DNA of 64,000 nucleotides, from assembly GCA_963719165.1 (NCBI GenBank), contig CAVRAV010000001.1:2599371-2663370 (forward strand). Reading direction: 5' to 3'. This document shows positions 34,340 through 43,274 of the stretch, piece by piece (the first letter of the stretch is position 1; every line of letters begins with the position of its first letter). Made by a program: the position numbers and the translations under genes. A model generated the notes under the pieces. The model had not been told where the DNA came from. It did not search any database and saw nothing but the letters and a program-made list of their open reading frames with translations. The DNA comes from JAOUEA01 sp963719165 (lineage in GTDB: Bacteria; Actinomycetota; UBA4738; HRBIN12).

Positions 34340-35475
34340 TGGGCTTCTTCGACTGGGGTCTGTTGCTCGTGCGGGTCGTGATCGTGTTCTTCGCGCTGCT
34401 CATCGCGGTGATGCTCTACATCTGGATGGAGCGCAAGGTGATCGCGGACATGCAGACCCGCATGGGGCCGATGCGCGCGGGGCCGCGGGGCGTGCTCATC
34501 ACCCTCGCGGACGGCATCAAGCTCTTCTTCAAGGAGGGCATCACGCCCACCAGCGCGGACGGCGGCGTCTACAACCTCGCGCCGATCCTCGCGATGTTCC
34601 CCGGTTTCCTCGCGTTCGCGGTGATCCCGTTCGGCGCGCCGGTCCTGCTCTTCGGCCGCGTGGTTCCGTTCCAGCTCACCGACCTCAACATCGGGGTGCT
34701 GTGGGTCCTGGCCATGACCTCCATCGCCGTCTACGGCGTGGTGCTCGCGGGATGGTCGAGCGGCTCGAACTACCCGCTGCTGGGCGCGGTGCGCTCGAGC
34801 GCGCAGATGGTGAGCTACGAGGTGGGCATGAGCCTCGCCATCGTGGCCGTGATCATGTACAGCGGGCACCTGCGGATGTCCGAGATCGTGGCCGCTCAGG
34901 ATCGATTCTGGAACGTGATCCCCCAATTCCCGGCGTTCGTGGTCTTCCTGATCGGCGCGCTCGCCGAGACGAACCGGCCGCCGTTCGACCTCGCGGAGGC
35001 CGAGACGGAGCTGGTGGCGGGCTTCCACACCGAGTACTCGGGCATCAAGTTCGCGATGTTCTACCTAGGCGAGTACGTGAACACCGTGACCGTGTCTGCC
35101 GTCGCCGTCACGCTCTTCCTGGGCGGGTGGCGCGGCTACTGGCCGTTCCACGGGGCATGGGCGTGGCTCGGGCCCTTCCTCTGGTTCCTGCTCAAGTTGA
35201 CGGCCGTGATCTACGTCCTGATCCTGATCCGCGCCACGATGCCGCGCATGCGCTACGACAGGTTGATGAGCTTCGGGTGGAAGGCGTTGATCCCGTTCGG
35301 GCTGGTGTGGGTGCTGATCACGGGCGCCGTCGTCGTGCTGCCCGATCACTTCCAACGCCGTTCGATCCTGATCGGCGGCGCGGCGATCTTGGGCGTGGTG
35401 GCCTTGGCGAGCCTGCTCCTGCCCGCCCTGAGGACGGGGTCTCCCGAACCCGCCGACGAGGAGGTGACGTCGTGA
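34339..35475 (+). CDS. nuoH: NADH-quinone oxidoreductase subunit H (operon 1)
   Basis: ATG 34339 shares one base with the nuoG stop and gives 378 residues, about eight helices. It has the quinone-channel loop 'ETNRPPFDLAEAETELVAGF' followed by HTEYSG, carrying the full set of conserved acidic residues, and 'VGMSLAIVAV' upstream. It lines the quinone tunnel with NuoB and NuoD. The C-terminal tail is longer than in operon 2. It overlaps nuoI (GTGA). Confidence 0.96.
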   Translation: MGFFDWGLLLVRVVIVFFALLIAVMLYIWMERKVIADMQTRMGPMRAGPRGVLITLADGIKLFFKEGITPTSADGGVYNLAPILAMFPGFLAFAVIPFGAPVLLFGRVVPFQLTDLNIGVLWVLAMTSIAVYGVVLAGWSSGSNYPLLGAVRSSAQMVSYEVGMSLAIVAVIMYSGHLRMSEIVAAQDRFWNVIPQFPAFVVFLIGALAETNRPPFDLAEAETELVAGFHTEYSGIKFAMFYLGEYVNTVTVSAVAVTLFLGGWRGYWPFHGAWAWLGPFLWFLLKLTAVIYVLILIRATMPRMRYDRLMSFGWKALIPFGLVWVLITGAVVVLPDHFQRRSILIGGAAILGVVALASLLLPALRTGSPEPADEEVTS

Positions 35476-36014
35476 GCGACGAGCCGCAGACGCCGGAGAC
35501 GCCGCCGACGCCGGAGACGCCGCAGACGCCGGAGACGGGGGGGTTCCTCGACGCCTCGTGGGCGATCGCCAAGGGCATGGGCACGGTCTTCAAGCAGACG
35601 TTCCGTGCCGACAACACCGAGGAGTACCCCAAGGAGATCGCCCCGATCCCCGAGCGGGCGCACACCGGGCGACATCTGCTGAACCGCCACGAAGACGGGC
35701 TTGAGAAATGCATCGGGTGCGAGCTGTGTGCGTATGCGTGCCCCGCCGACGCCATCTGGGTGGAGGGCGCGGACAACGATCCCGAGCACGCCGTGAGCCC
35801 CGGCGAGCGCTACGCGAAGGACTACCAGATCAACTACCTGCGCTGCATCATGTGCGGGCTTTGCGTCGAGGCGTGTCCCACCCGGGCGCTCACGCTCACC
35901 AGTCACTTCGAGATGGCCTTCACGAGCCGCGAGGAGGCCATCTGGAACAAGGAGCGGCTGCTGGAGCCCCCGCCGGAGATGGGCAAGGACAAGATCGACA
36001 GGGAGGGCACCTAG
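35472..36014 (+). CDS. nuoI: NADH-quinone oxidoreductase subunit I (operon 1), with TPET-repeat N-terminus
   Basis: GTG 35472 gives 180 residues. Two [4Fe-4S] motifs (N6a, N6b): CIGCELCAYACP and CIMCGLCVEACP. It relays electrons to N2 in NuoB. Residues ~5-22 are a Thr/Pro/Glu repeat ('PQTPETPPTPETPQTPETG'), low complexity and not part of the family fold, suggesting recent repeat expansion. The stop is directly followed by the nuoJ start. Confidence 0.95.
   Translation: MSDEPQTPETPPTPETPQTPETGGFLDASWAIAKGMGTVFKQTFRADNTEEYPKEIAPIPERAHTGRHLLNRHEDGLEKCIGCELCAYACPADAIWVEGADNDPEHAVSPGERYAKDYQINYLRCIMCGLCVEACPTRALTLTSHFEMAFTSREEAIWNKERLLEPPPEMGKDKIDREGT
35484..35537 (+). repeat. Short tandem repeat in nuoI 5' coding region
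   Basis: Units based on GACGCCGGAGACGCCG alternate with GCAGACGCC/GCCGACGCC over about 50 bases and encode the Thr-Pro-Glu-Thr-Pro repeat. Such arrays are prone to slip, so length may vary between strains in frame-preserving steps. Confidence 0.6.
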
Positions 36015-36614
36015 GTGCCGCTCGACAACCTCGTCTTCTGGGTCTTCGCGCCCGTCTCCGTGGCCTCGGCGATCGCCATGCTCACGCGCCGCAACGCCGT
36101 GCACGCGGCGCTGTTCCTGATCGTGAACTTCTTCACGATCGCGGTCATGTACCTGCTGCTCGACGCCCCGTTCCTGTTCGCGGTACAGATCATCGTGTAC
36201 GCCGGCGCCATCATGGTCCTGTTCTTGTTCGTGATCATGCTCCTGGGGGTCGATCGCCACGAGGCACCGGGGGAGCGCCTCTTCGGGATGCGAACCATGG
36301 CGGGGATCCTCGCGGCGGGATTCGTGCTGGAGATGTTCTTCGCGCTGCGCGCCGGGATCGGGTTCGCGACGCGGGCGCCGGCCGGATTCGAGAAGGTGAA
36401 CGCCCCCGCCAACACGCAGGCCCTGGCCAAGGTGCTGTTCACCCGATACTTCTTCCCCTTCGAGGTGACCTCCGTCCTGCTGATCATCGCCGCCATCGCG
36501 GCGATGGTCCTGGCGAACCGTAAGGCGCGCGCGATCACGCAGGCCGAGTTGGACGCGCATGAGAACGCGCAGGCCCGCTCGGCGGCCGCGCCGTCGGAGG
36601 CCCTCGCCCCGTGA
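36015..36614 (+). CDS. nuoJ: NADH-quinone oxidoreductase subunit J (operon 1)
   Basis: GTG 36015, immediately after the nuoI stop, gives 199 residues and five helices. Family core: 'NAVHAALFLIVNFFTIAVMY' and 'QIIVYAGAIMVLFLFVIMLL', the latter with the pi-bulge region of transmembrane helix 3. A polar, Ala-rich tail of ~30 residues follows the last helix. It is part of the proton-transfer axis between NuoH and NuoK. Confidence 0.93.
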   Translation: MPLDNLVFWVFAPVSVASAIAMLTRRNAVHAALFLIVNFFTIAVMYLLLDAPFLFAVQIIVYAGAIMVLFLFVIMLLGVDRHEAPGERLFGMRTMAGILAAGFVLEMFFALRAGIGFATRAPAGFEKVNAPANTQALAKVLFTRYFFPFEVTSVLLIIAAIAAMVLANRKARAITQAELDAHENAQARSAAAPSEALAP

Positions 36615-36916
36615 GGACCCCGATCGCCTATTTCTTGCTGCTCTCGGGCATCCTGTTCGCCCTCGGCACGATGGGCGTGCTGATCCGCAAGAACGCGCTA
36701 CTGATCTTCATGTCCGTGGAGCTGCAGCTCAACGCGGTGAACCTCTCGCTGGTGGCGTTCTCGCGGCTGCACGGCAACCTCAACGGGCAGGTATTGGCAT
36801 TCTTCTCGATGGTGGTGGCGGCGGCCGAAGTCGTGGTGGGCCTCGCGATCATCGTCTCGGTGTACCGCCGTTCGCAGAGCGTGAACGTGGACGACGCGAG
36901 GTCCCTGCGGTGGTGA
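36611..36916 (+). CDS. nuoK: NADH-quinone oxidoreductase subunit K (operon 1)
   Basis: A 101-residue, three-helix subunit with both conserved membrane Glu: 'MSVELQLNAVNLSLVAF' and 'MVVAAAEVVVGLAIIV'. It is MrpC-like and takes part in proton pumping. It overlaps nuoJ and nuoL by 4 bases each. Confidence 0.95.
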   Translation: MRTPIAYFLLLSGILFALGTMGVLIRKNALLIFMSVELQLNAVNLSLVAFSRLHGNLNGQVLAFFSMVVAAAEVVVGLAIIVSVYRRSQSVNVDDARSLRW

Positions 36917-38847
36917 CGTCGCTCGCGGCCGAGCTCGCGCCGCTCAGCGGCGACCGGGCCCTGGGGGTTCTCCCCCTGCTGTGGCTCGTGCCGGCGCTGC
37001 CGCTGGCGGCCGCCGTCGTGAACCTGTTCCTCGGCCGGCGCCTCGGGCGGTTCGCGGGGTGGCTGGCGGTCGGGGCCATGACGGGGTCGTTCGCCATGGC
37101 CGTCCTGATGGTGCGCCAGCTGTCGAGCTTCGGCGGCGACGAGCGGCTCTACGTGCAGCACCTGTTCGACTGGATCCAGGTGGGATCGTTCAACGTTGAC
37201 GCGTCCGTGCGGCTCGACGCGCTGTCGGCCACGATGATCCTCGTGGTCACGGGCATCGGCCTGCTCATCCACATCTACTCCATCGGCTATATGCACGGCG
37301 ATCCCCGATACGGGCGGTTCTTCGCTTATATGAACCTGTTCGTGTTCTTCATGCTCATGCTCGTGCTGGGCGCGAACTTCCTGATCCTGTACCTGGGCTG
37401 GGAGGGAGTGGGCATGTGCTCCTACCTCCTGATCGGGTTCTGGTTCGAGAAGACCGACAACGCGAACGCGGCGAAGAAGGCGTTCGTGACCACGCGCATC
37501 GGCGACACAGCGATGTTGGTCGGCATCGCGATGATCGTCATGAAGTTCGGGACCTTGAACTTCGACGTCGTGTTCGGGACCGCCAACGCCGCGCTGTCCA
37601 AGGGGGCCGCGACCACGATCGCGTTGTTGCTATTCGCGGGTGCGGTCGGCAAGTCGGCCCAGGTCCCCCTTCACGTGTGGCTCCCCGACGCGATGGCCGG
37701 CCCCACGCCGGTTTCCGCTCTCATCCACGCCGCAACGATGGTGACGGCGGGGGTCTACCTCGTACTGCGCACCCACGTGCTGTTCGAGGTCAGCGGCGTC
37801 GCGCTCGTGGTCGTCACCGTGATCGGGACGATCACGATGCTGTACGCGGGCACCTGCGCGCTGGGACAGGACGACATCAAGCGGGTCCTCGCGTACTCCA
37901 CCGTGAGCCAGCTCGGCTACATGTTCATCGCGGCGGGGCTGCGCGCCTATTCGCTGGCGCTTTTCATGCTCGTCGCGCACGCCTTCTACAAGGGCCTGAT
38001 GTTCCTGGCGGCGGGCTCGGTGATGCACGGCATGCACGAGGAAACGGACATGAAGAAGATGGGCGGCCTGATACGGCGCATGCCGCTCACCGGTGCGATG
38101 TTCTTGATCGGCGCGATCTCGCTCGCGGCCGTGCCCCCGTTCACCGGGTTCTTCGCCAAGGACGCCATCCTGGAGGTGGCGAACCACACCGGGCATCAGT
38201 GGGTCTACGTGCTCGGCACCGTGGGGGCGGTCATCTCGGCCGCGTACATGGGCCGGCTGGTGTTCCTCACCCTGTTCGGACGCCCCCGGACCGAGGCGGC
38301 CGAACGCGCGCACGAGTCCCCGCCGATCATGACGGTGCCCCTCGTCGTGCTCGCCCTAGGGGCGTTCGCCCTAGGGTTCGTCGTGGAGCAGTCGCCGGAG
38401 GGCGCCTTCTCGCGGTGGGTCGAGTCGGCGCTGGGCACCGTCCCGCGCGGCCCGCTCGGCCTCCCCGTCACCCTTCTGATCGCGATCGCGACCGTGGTCG
38501 CTGTGGGGACGCTCGCCGCGACATGGGTGATCTACGCGTCCGGGAGGGTCGACTGGATGGCGCTGCGCGTGCGGCTGGCGCCGCTCCAACGGTTGTTCGA
38601 GCACGGCTGGTACATCGACGACTACTACGCCACGGTGCTCGTGGCGCCCGGGAAGGCCGCCTCCGCGATCCTCGCCTACCGGTTCGACGCAGGGTTCATC
38701 GACGGTACGGTCAACGCCGTCGGGGGCTCCACGCGGCGGCTCGCGGCGGTGGGTCGCAAGATCCAGACGGGGTACGTTCGGACCTACGCGCTCGCCCTGT
38801 TCGCGGGGGCCGTGGGGATCCTCGTGTACGTGGGGCTGCGACTGTGA
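36913..38847 (+). CDS. nuoL: NADH-quinone oxidoreductase subunit L (operon 1)
   Basis: Tandem GTG codons at 36910 and 36913; I chose 36913 (4-base overlap with nuoK), giving 644 residues. Antiporter-like hallmarks: 'LYLGWEGVGMCSYLLIGFWF' (membrane Glu), 'VPLHVWLPDAMAGPTPVSAL' (with Lys and His nearby), 'GQDDIKRVLAYSTVSQLGYM', and the long C-terminal lateral helix region. It is the distal proton-pumping subunit. The C-terminus overlaps nuoM (GTGA). Confidence 0.96.
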   Translation: MTSLAAELAPLSGDRALGVLPLLWLVPALPLAAAVVNLFLGRRLGRFAGWLAVGAMTGSFAMAVLMVRQLSSFGGDERLYVQHLFDWIQVGSFNVDASVRLDALSATMILVVTGIGLLIHIYSIGYMHGDPRYGRFFAYMNLFVFFMLMLVLGANFLILYLGWEGVGMCSYLLIGFWFEKTDNANAAKKAFVTTRIGDTAMLVGIAMIVMKFGTLNFDVVFGTANAALSKGAATTIALLLFAGAVGKSAQVPLHVWLPDAMAGPTPVSALIHAATMVTAGVYLVLRTHVLFEVSGVALVVVTVIGTITMLYAGTCALGQDDIKRVLAYSTVSQLGYMFIAAGLRAYSLALFMLVAHAFYKGLMFLAAGSVMHGMHEETDMKKMGGLIRRMPLTGAMFLIGAISLAAVPPFTGFFAKDAILEVANHTGHQWVYVLGTVGAVISAAYMGRLVFLTLFGRPRTEAAERAHESPPIMTVPLVVLALGAFALGFVVEQSPEGAFSRWVESALGTVPRGPLGLPVTLLIAIATVVAVGTLAATWVIYASGRVDWMALRVRLAPLQRLFEHGWYIDDYYATVLVAPGKAASAILAYRFDAGFIDGTVNAVGGSTRRLAAVGRKIQTGYVRTYALALFAGAVGILVYVGLRL

Positions 38848-40382
38848 GCACGCACCTGCTGAGCGTCACGATCTTCCTGCCGCTCGCGGGACTCGTTGTC
38901 CTCTTGCTCGGCCGCGGGTTGTCGAACAACGCCGCACGCTGGATCGCGCTCGTCACGGCGCTCGCCACGTTCGTGGTCTCCATGGTGGTCCTCGGCCGCT
39001 TCGACAGCTCGTTGGCCGCCTACCAGATGGTGGAACGGGCGTCGTGGATCCCCAGCATCGGACTGCAGTACCTCGTGGGCGTGGACGGCATCAGCTTGTG
39101 GATGGTGATCCTGTCCACGTTCCTGTTCCCGGTCGCGATCCTCGCGAGCTGGAAGGTGGACAAGGACGTCCGGCTGTACCTAGGCGCCATGCTGGCGTTG
39201 GAAACGGCCGTGGTGGGCACGTTCCTGATGCTCGACCTCCTCCTGTTCTTCCTGTTCTTCGAGGCGATCCTCGTGCCGATGTACCTGCTGATCGGTGGGT
39301 GGGGGGGCGAGCGGCGGATCTACGCGGCCATCAAGTTCTTCCTCTACACGATGGCCGGCTCCGCGTTCCTGCTCGTGGCCACCCTGTTCCTGGCCGCGCA
39401 GGCCGGGAACAGTCTCGGCCACGTGAGCTTCGACATCCGCGACCTCCAAGCGGTGGCGCACGGGCTGCCGGTGGCGACCACCCGCTGGCTCTTCCTGGCG
39501 TTCTTCGTGGCGTTCGCGGTGAAGGTGCCGATCTTCCCGCTGCACACGTGGCTCCCCGACGCGCACACCGAGGCCCCCACGGCCGGATCCGTGCTGCTCG
39601 CGGGCATCCTGTTGAAGGTGGGGGCGTACGGCCTGATCCGGTTCAACCTCGCGTTGTTCCCCGACGCCGCGAAGTACTTCGCGACGTTCGTCTCGATCCT
39701 CGCCGTGATCGGCATCATCTACGGGGCGGTGGTGGCCTTGATCCAGACGGACATCAAGCGGCTGGTCGCGTACTCGTCGGTGTCGCACTTGGGATTCGTC
39801 GTGCTGGGGATCTTCGCGTTCACGGAGCAGGCCATGACCGGCGGAGTCCTGCAGATGGTGAACCACGGTCTCGCGACCGGCGCCCTGTTCCTCCTGGTGG
39901 GGATGGTGTACGAGCGCACGCACACGCGAGATCTGGGGAAGATGGGCGGCCTCGCCGGCGTGATGCCGTGGCTCACGGGCGCGTTCCTGTTCGCCGTCTT
40001 CGCATCGGTGGGGCTGCCCGGGCTCAACAGCTTCGTGGGCGAGTTCCTGGTGATCGTGGGGACGTTCGCCGTGAGCCCCTGGTTCGGGTCGCTCGCCGCC
40101 CTCGCCGTCATCCTCGCCGCCATCTACCTCCTGTGGAGCTACCAGCGGATGGCGCAAGGTCCCGTGCGTGAGGAGCATCGCTACCTGCCCGATGTGAGCC
40201 TGCGCGAGGTGGCCGTCCTGGTGCCCATCCTCTCGCTCCTGCTGGTGTTCGGCGTGTATCCCAAGATCCTGACGGATCGGATCGACCCCTCCGCGAAAGC
40301 CGTCGTCGTGCATGTGGACCCCCAGGGTCAGCCGACGCAGGTCGGCCTGGTGCAGGCGCAGGAGCAGGAGAGCACGCCGTGA
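38844..40382 (+). CDS. nuoM: NADH-quinone oxidoreductase subunit M (operon 1)
   Basis: GTG 38844 gives 512 residues, about 14 helices. It has the membrane Glu in 'LFFEAILVPMYLLIGGWGG', the Lys-containing 'FAVKVPIFPLHTWLPDAHTE' and 'QTDIKRLVAYSSVSHLGFVV'. It is an antiporter-like proton-pumping subunit. The C-terminal ~40 residues after the last helix are polar and Gln-rich. It overlaps nuoN by 4 bases. Confidence 0.96.
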   Translation: MSTHLLSVTIFLPLAGLVVLLLGRGLSNNAARWIALVTALATFVVSMVVLGRFDSSLAAYQMVERASWIPSIGLQYLVGVDGISLWMVILSTFLFPVAILASWKVDKDVRLYLGAMLALETAVVGTFLMLDLLLFFLFFEAILVPMYLLIGGWGGERRIYAAIKFFLYTMAGSAFLLVATLFLAAQAGNSLGHVSFDIRDLQAVAHGLPVATTRWLFLAFFVAFAVKVPIFPLHTWLPDAHTEAPTAGSVLLAGILLKVGAYGLIRFNLALFPDAAKYFATFVSILAVIGIIYGAVVALIQTDIKRLVAYSSVSHLGFVVLGIFAFTEQAMTGGVLQMVNHGLATGALFLLVGMVYERTHTRDLGKMGGLAGVMPWLTGAFLFAVFASVGLPGLNSFVGEFLVIVGTFAVSPWFGSLAALAVILAAIYLLWSYQRMAQGPVREEHRYLPDVSLREVAVLVPILSLLLVFGVYPKILTDRIDPSAKAVVVHVDPQGQPTQVGLVQAQEQESTP

Positions 40383-41830
40383 TCGACACCCCGACGCTCG
40401 TGTTCGGTCCCGTCCTGCCGGAGCTCTTCCTGGTGGGCTTCGCGATCGTGGGCCTCCTGTACGAGGCCGTCGCGAAGCGGTCCGACCGGATGGTGCACCT
40501 CCTCATCGCGATGTCGGGGCTCGCCATGGCCGCGGCCTCTTCCATCGTGCTGTGGAACTGGTCGGGGGACGCCACGGTGCTGGGCGGCACGGTGAACGCG
40601 GACCGCTTCGCGGTGGTTGGCCGGGTGCTGATCATCACGATCGCCGCGTTCGGCGTGCTGTACGGGAGGCACTACCTGGAGCGTTCCGAGGGGCAGCCCC
40701 GCGGAGAGTTCTTCCCGCTCGTGCTGTTCGCGACCTCGGGGATGACCCTGATCGTGGCCTCGGCCGACCTGATCCTGACGTTCCTGGCGCTCGAGATCTT
40801 GTCCCTGTCGCTCTACGTGCTCACCGGTATCACGGGGCGCCGCGCCTCGAACGAGGCCGCCGTCAAGTATTTCCTCCTGGGCGCGGCCTCCTCGGCCTTC
40901 TTCCTCTACGGCGTGGCGATGGCCTACGGCGCGACGAATACCACGCACATCACCGCCATGGCCCGCGCGCTCTCCGGCACCACCGGCAACCAGGCGATCG
41001 CACTGCTCGCCATGGCGTTCCTCGTGGTGGGCTTCGCCTTCAAGGTCTCGGCCGTGCCGTTCCACATGTGGACCCCCGACGTGTATCAGGGGGCGCCCAC
41101 CCCGGTGACCGCCTACATGTCTGCCGCGACCAAGGCCGCCGCGTTCCTGGCGCTGATACGGGTCATCGACGTGGCCCTGCAGCCCCTCACCTGGAACTGG
41201 ACGCCGGTGATCTGGGTGCTCGCGGCCCTTTCCATCGTGGTGGGCTCCGTGCTCGCGATCGCGCAGACCGACGTCAAGCGCATGCTCGCGTACTCGAGCA
41301 TCGCGCAGGCGGGGTTCATCCTCACCGGCCTCACCTCCGCGAACAGCGTCGGCATCAGCGCGGCGATGTTCTACCTGGTGGCGTACGCCGCGATGACGCT
41401 CGGGGCATTCGGCGTGGTGATGCTGGTGTCCGCGCGCGGCGAGGAGCAGACGTCGCTCTCTTCCTACACGGGGCTCTTCCGGCGCAGTCCCCTGTTGGCG
41501 GGGCTGATGACCGTGTTCCTGCTGTCGCTCGCCGGCATCCCGCCGACGGCGGGCTTCATCGCCAAGGTTGGCGTCTTCTCCGCGGCCAGCAGCGCCGGCT
41601 ACTGGCCCCTCGTGCTGATCGGCACGCTCGCGAGCGTGGCCGCCGCGTTCTTCTACCTGCGCGTCGTGGTGCTGATGTTCATGCGTGAGCCCGAGGGCGC
41701 CCAGGAGGAGGACCGATCGTTGGTGCCTCGGGTCGCCCTCGTCGTCCTCGCCGGAGCTACGATCCTGCTCGGCGTGCTGCCCGGGCTCATCACCGGCCTG
41801 TTGCGGGACGCCTCGGTGCTGAGATGGTGA
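40379..41830 (+). CDS. nuoN: NADH-quinone oxidoreductase subunit N (operon 1)
   Basis: A 483-residue protein. It has 'LALEILSLSLYVLTGITGRR', 'FKVSAVPFHMWTPDVYQGAP' and 'QTDVKRMLAYSSIAQAGFIL', the canonical antiporter-like Glu and Lys regions. It is the last nuo gene of operon 1; the polyprenyl synthase follows after 7 bases and so is probably on the same transcript. Confidence 0.96.
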   Translation: MIDTPTLVFGPVLPELFLVGFAIVGLLYEAVAKRSDRMVHLLIAMSGLAMAAASSIVLWNWSGDATVLGGTVNADRFAVVGRVLIITIAAFGVLYGRHYLERSEGQPRGEFFPLVLFATSGMTLIVASADLILTFLALEILSLSLYVLTGITGRRASNEAAVKYFLLGAASSAFFLYGVAMAYGATNTTHITAMARALSGTTGNQAIALLAMAFLVVGFAFKVSAVPFHMWTPDVYQGAPTPVTAYMSAATKAAAFLALIRVIDVALQPLTWNWTPVIWVLAALSIVVGSVLAIAQTDVKRMLAYSSIAQAGFILTGLTSANSVGISAAMFYLVAYAAMTLGAFGVVMLVSARGEEQTSLSSYTGLFRRSPLLAGLMTVFLLSLAGIPPTAGFIAKVGVFSAASSAGYWPLVLIGTLASVAAAFFYLRVVVLMFMREPEGAQEEDRSLVPRVALVVLAGATILLGVLPGLITGLLRDASVLRW

Positions 41831-41837
41831 GGATGCG

Positions 41838-42851
41838 ATGAGCCGCCGTGTGATCCCCGGATTGGAGGCCCCCGACGCCGCGTTGGAGGCGGAGGTCCGA
41901 ACGCACCTGGACCAGGTCGAGCAGGCGCTCGAGAAGTCCGTGCGGGTGGAGTCCTCGGGCATGCTCTCGGAAACGTCCTCCTACCTGATCGCCGCTGGCG
42001 GCAAGCGGTTCCGAGCGATGCTCGTCCTGTTGGCCGGGTACTTCGGCGACCCCGCCGACCCTCGGCTGATCCCCGGCTCGGTCTCCATCGAGCTCGTACA
42101 CCTCGCCACGCTGTACCACGACGACGTGATCGACGAGGCGGAGGCGCGCCGAGGCGCCCCGAGCGCCAACACCCGGTGGGACAACACCGTGGCGATCCTC
42201 ACGGGAGACTTCCTGTTCGCGCGCGCCTCGGAGATCTCCACCGAGCTCGGCACCGACGTCTGCCGACTCCTCGCGCGAACGATCGCGGTGCTGTGCGACG
42301 GTCAGATCCGCGAAGTGGAGAGCTCCGCGAAGGTGGACCAAGCGGTGGGGAACTACCTGGAGATCATCCGACGCAAGACGGCCTCCCTGATCGGCACCTC
42401 GTGCAGACTCGGTGGCATGCTGTCCGACACCACGCCCGAACGCACGGACATCCTGGAGGCCTTCGGCGACGCCCTGGGGATGGCCTATCAGCTCTCCGAC
42501 GACATCATGGACATCACGGCATCGCAGATGGAGCTGGGCAAGGAGCCGGGCGTCGACCTCAAGGAGGGCGTCTATACCCTGCCGGTGCTTCACGCCCTCG
42601 CCCAAGACGAGCGGCGTGAGGAGCTCGCGCGGATCCTCGGCCACGGAGCTCCCGACGGCGAGATGTTGGATCGCGCGCTCGAGATCGTGCGAAACGGGGG
42701 GTCCGTCGAACACGCCCGGGCCGCCGTGACGGACGAGGTTGCGCGTGCCATCGGCCTCGCGCAGCGGCTGCCGGCCGGGCCCGCTCGCCACGCCCTGATC
42801 CAGCTCGCGCGCTTCCTGGCGGCGCGCTGCGGCGCGGAGCAACCAGTGTGA
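41838..42851 (+). CDS. Long-chain all-trans polyprenyl diphosphate synthase
   Basis: A 337-residue protein with both Asp-rich motifs: DDVID in 'VHLATLYHDDVIDEAEARRG' and DDIMD in 'AYQLSDDIMDITASQMELGK', plus 'AAGGKRFRAML'. The residue five before the first Asp is Ala, the small residue typical of long-chain (C35 and above) enzymes. It probably makes the menaquinone side chain, in keeping with its place right after nuoN and with the MenJ-like gene heading the operon. The exact chain length needs an assay. Confidence 0.92.
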   Translation: MSRRVIPGLEAPDAALEAEVRTHLDQVEQALEKSVRVESSGMLSETSSYLIAAGGKRFRAMLVLLAGYFGDPADPRLIPGSVSIELVHLATLYHDDVIDEAEARRGAPSANTRWDNTVAILTGDFLFARASEISTELGTDVCRLLARTIAVLCDGQIREVESSAKVDQAVGNYLEIIRRKTASLIGTSCRLGGMLSDTTPERTDILEAFGDALGMAYQLSDDIMDITASQMELGKEPGVDLKEGVYTLPVLHALAQDERREELARILGHGAPDGEMLDRALEIVRNGGSVEHARAAVTDEVARAIGLAQRLPAGPARHALIQLARFLAARCGAEQPV

Positions 42852-42873
42852 TCGGGCGGCCGGTCCACCCATG

Positions 42874-42890
42874 GGATCCTGCTAGGATCC
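42874..42890. promoter_or_regulatory. Palindrome over putative -10 of second nuo operon
   Basis: GGATCCT-GCT-AGGATCC has perfect 7-bp arms. TAGGAT (42883-42888) inside it resembles a -10, 20 bases before ATG 42909. A bound dimer would block this promoter. It does not resemble the Rex operator. The regulator is unknown. Confidence 0.5.
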
Positions 42891-42908
42891 GCGCGCGAGA
42901 GAGGGGTC

Positions 42909-43274
42909 ATGCCTAACTACTTCGAGTCCTACGCGGTCGTGCTCGCGGTCTTGGTCGCCGGGGCCCTGTTGGTGGGAGTCGCCTTCGGGACCGCCCGGCT
43001 GGTGGCCCCGCGCAACCCCAACTACAGCAAGCTCACCACGTACGAATGCGGCATCGACCCGGTCGGCGAGGGCTGGTCGCAGAGCCAGATCCGCTACTAC
43101 GTCTACGGCTTCTTGTTCGTGATCTTCGACGTGGAGAGCGTGTTCCTGTTCCCCTGGGCCCGGGTGTTCCTGCACCTCGGCTACACCGCGGTGTTCGAGA
43201 TGGCGCTGTTCATCTTGATCCTCGCCGTGGGGCTGCTCTATGCATGGCGGAAGGGGGTCTTGAAGTGGGCTTGA
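42909..43274 (+). CDS. nuoA2: NADH-quinone oxidoreductase subunit A (operon 2)
   Basis: ATG 42909 after GAGAGAGGGG, 121 residues, three helices. Core: 'LTTYECGIDPVGEGWSQSQI' followed by 'VYGFLFVIFDVESVFLFPWA', with the conserved acidic pair. It is shorter than the operon 1 copy and lacks its acidic tail. First gene of a separate operon that has its own putative promoter. Confidence 0.95.
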   Translation: MPNYFESYAVVLAVLVAGALLVGVAFGTARLVAPRNPNYSKLTTYECGIDPVGEGWSQSQIRYYVYGFLFVIFDVESVFLFPWARVFLHLGYTAVFEMALFILILAVGLLYAWRKGVLKWA

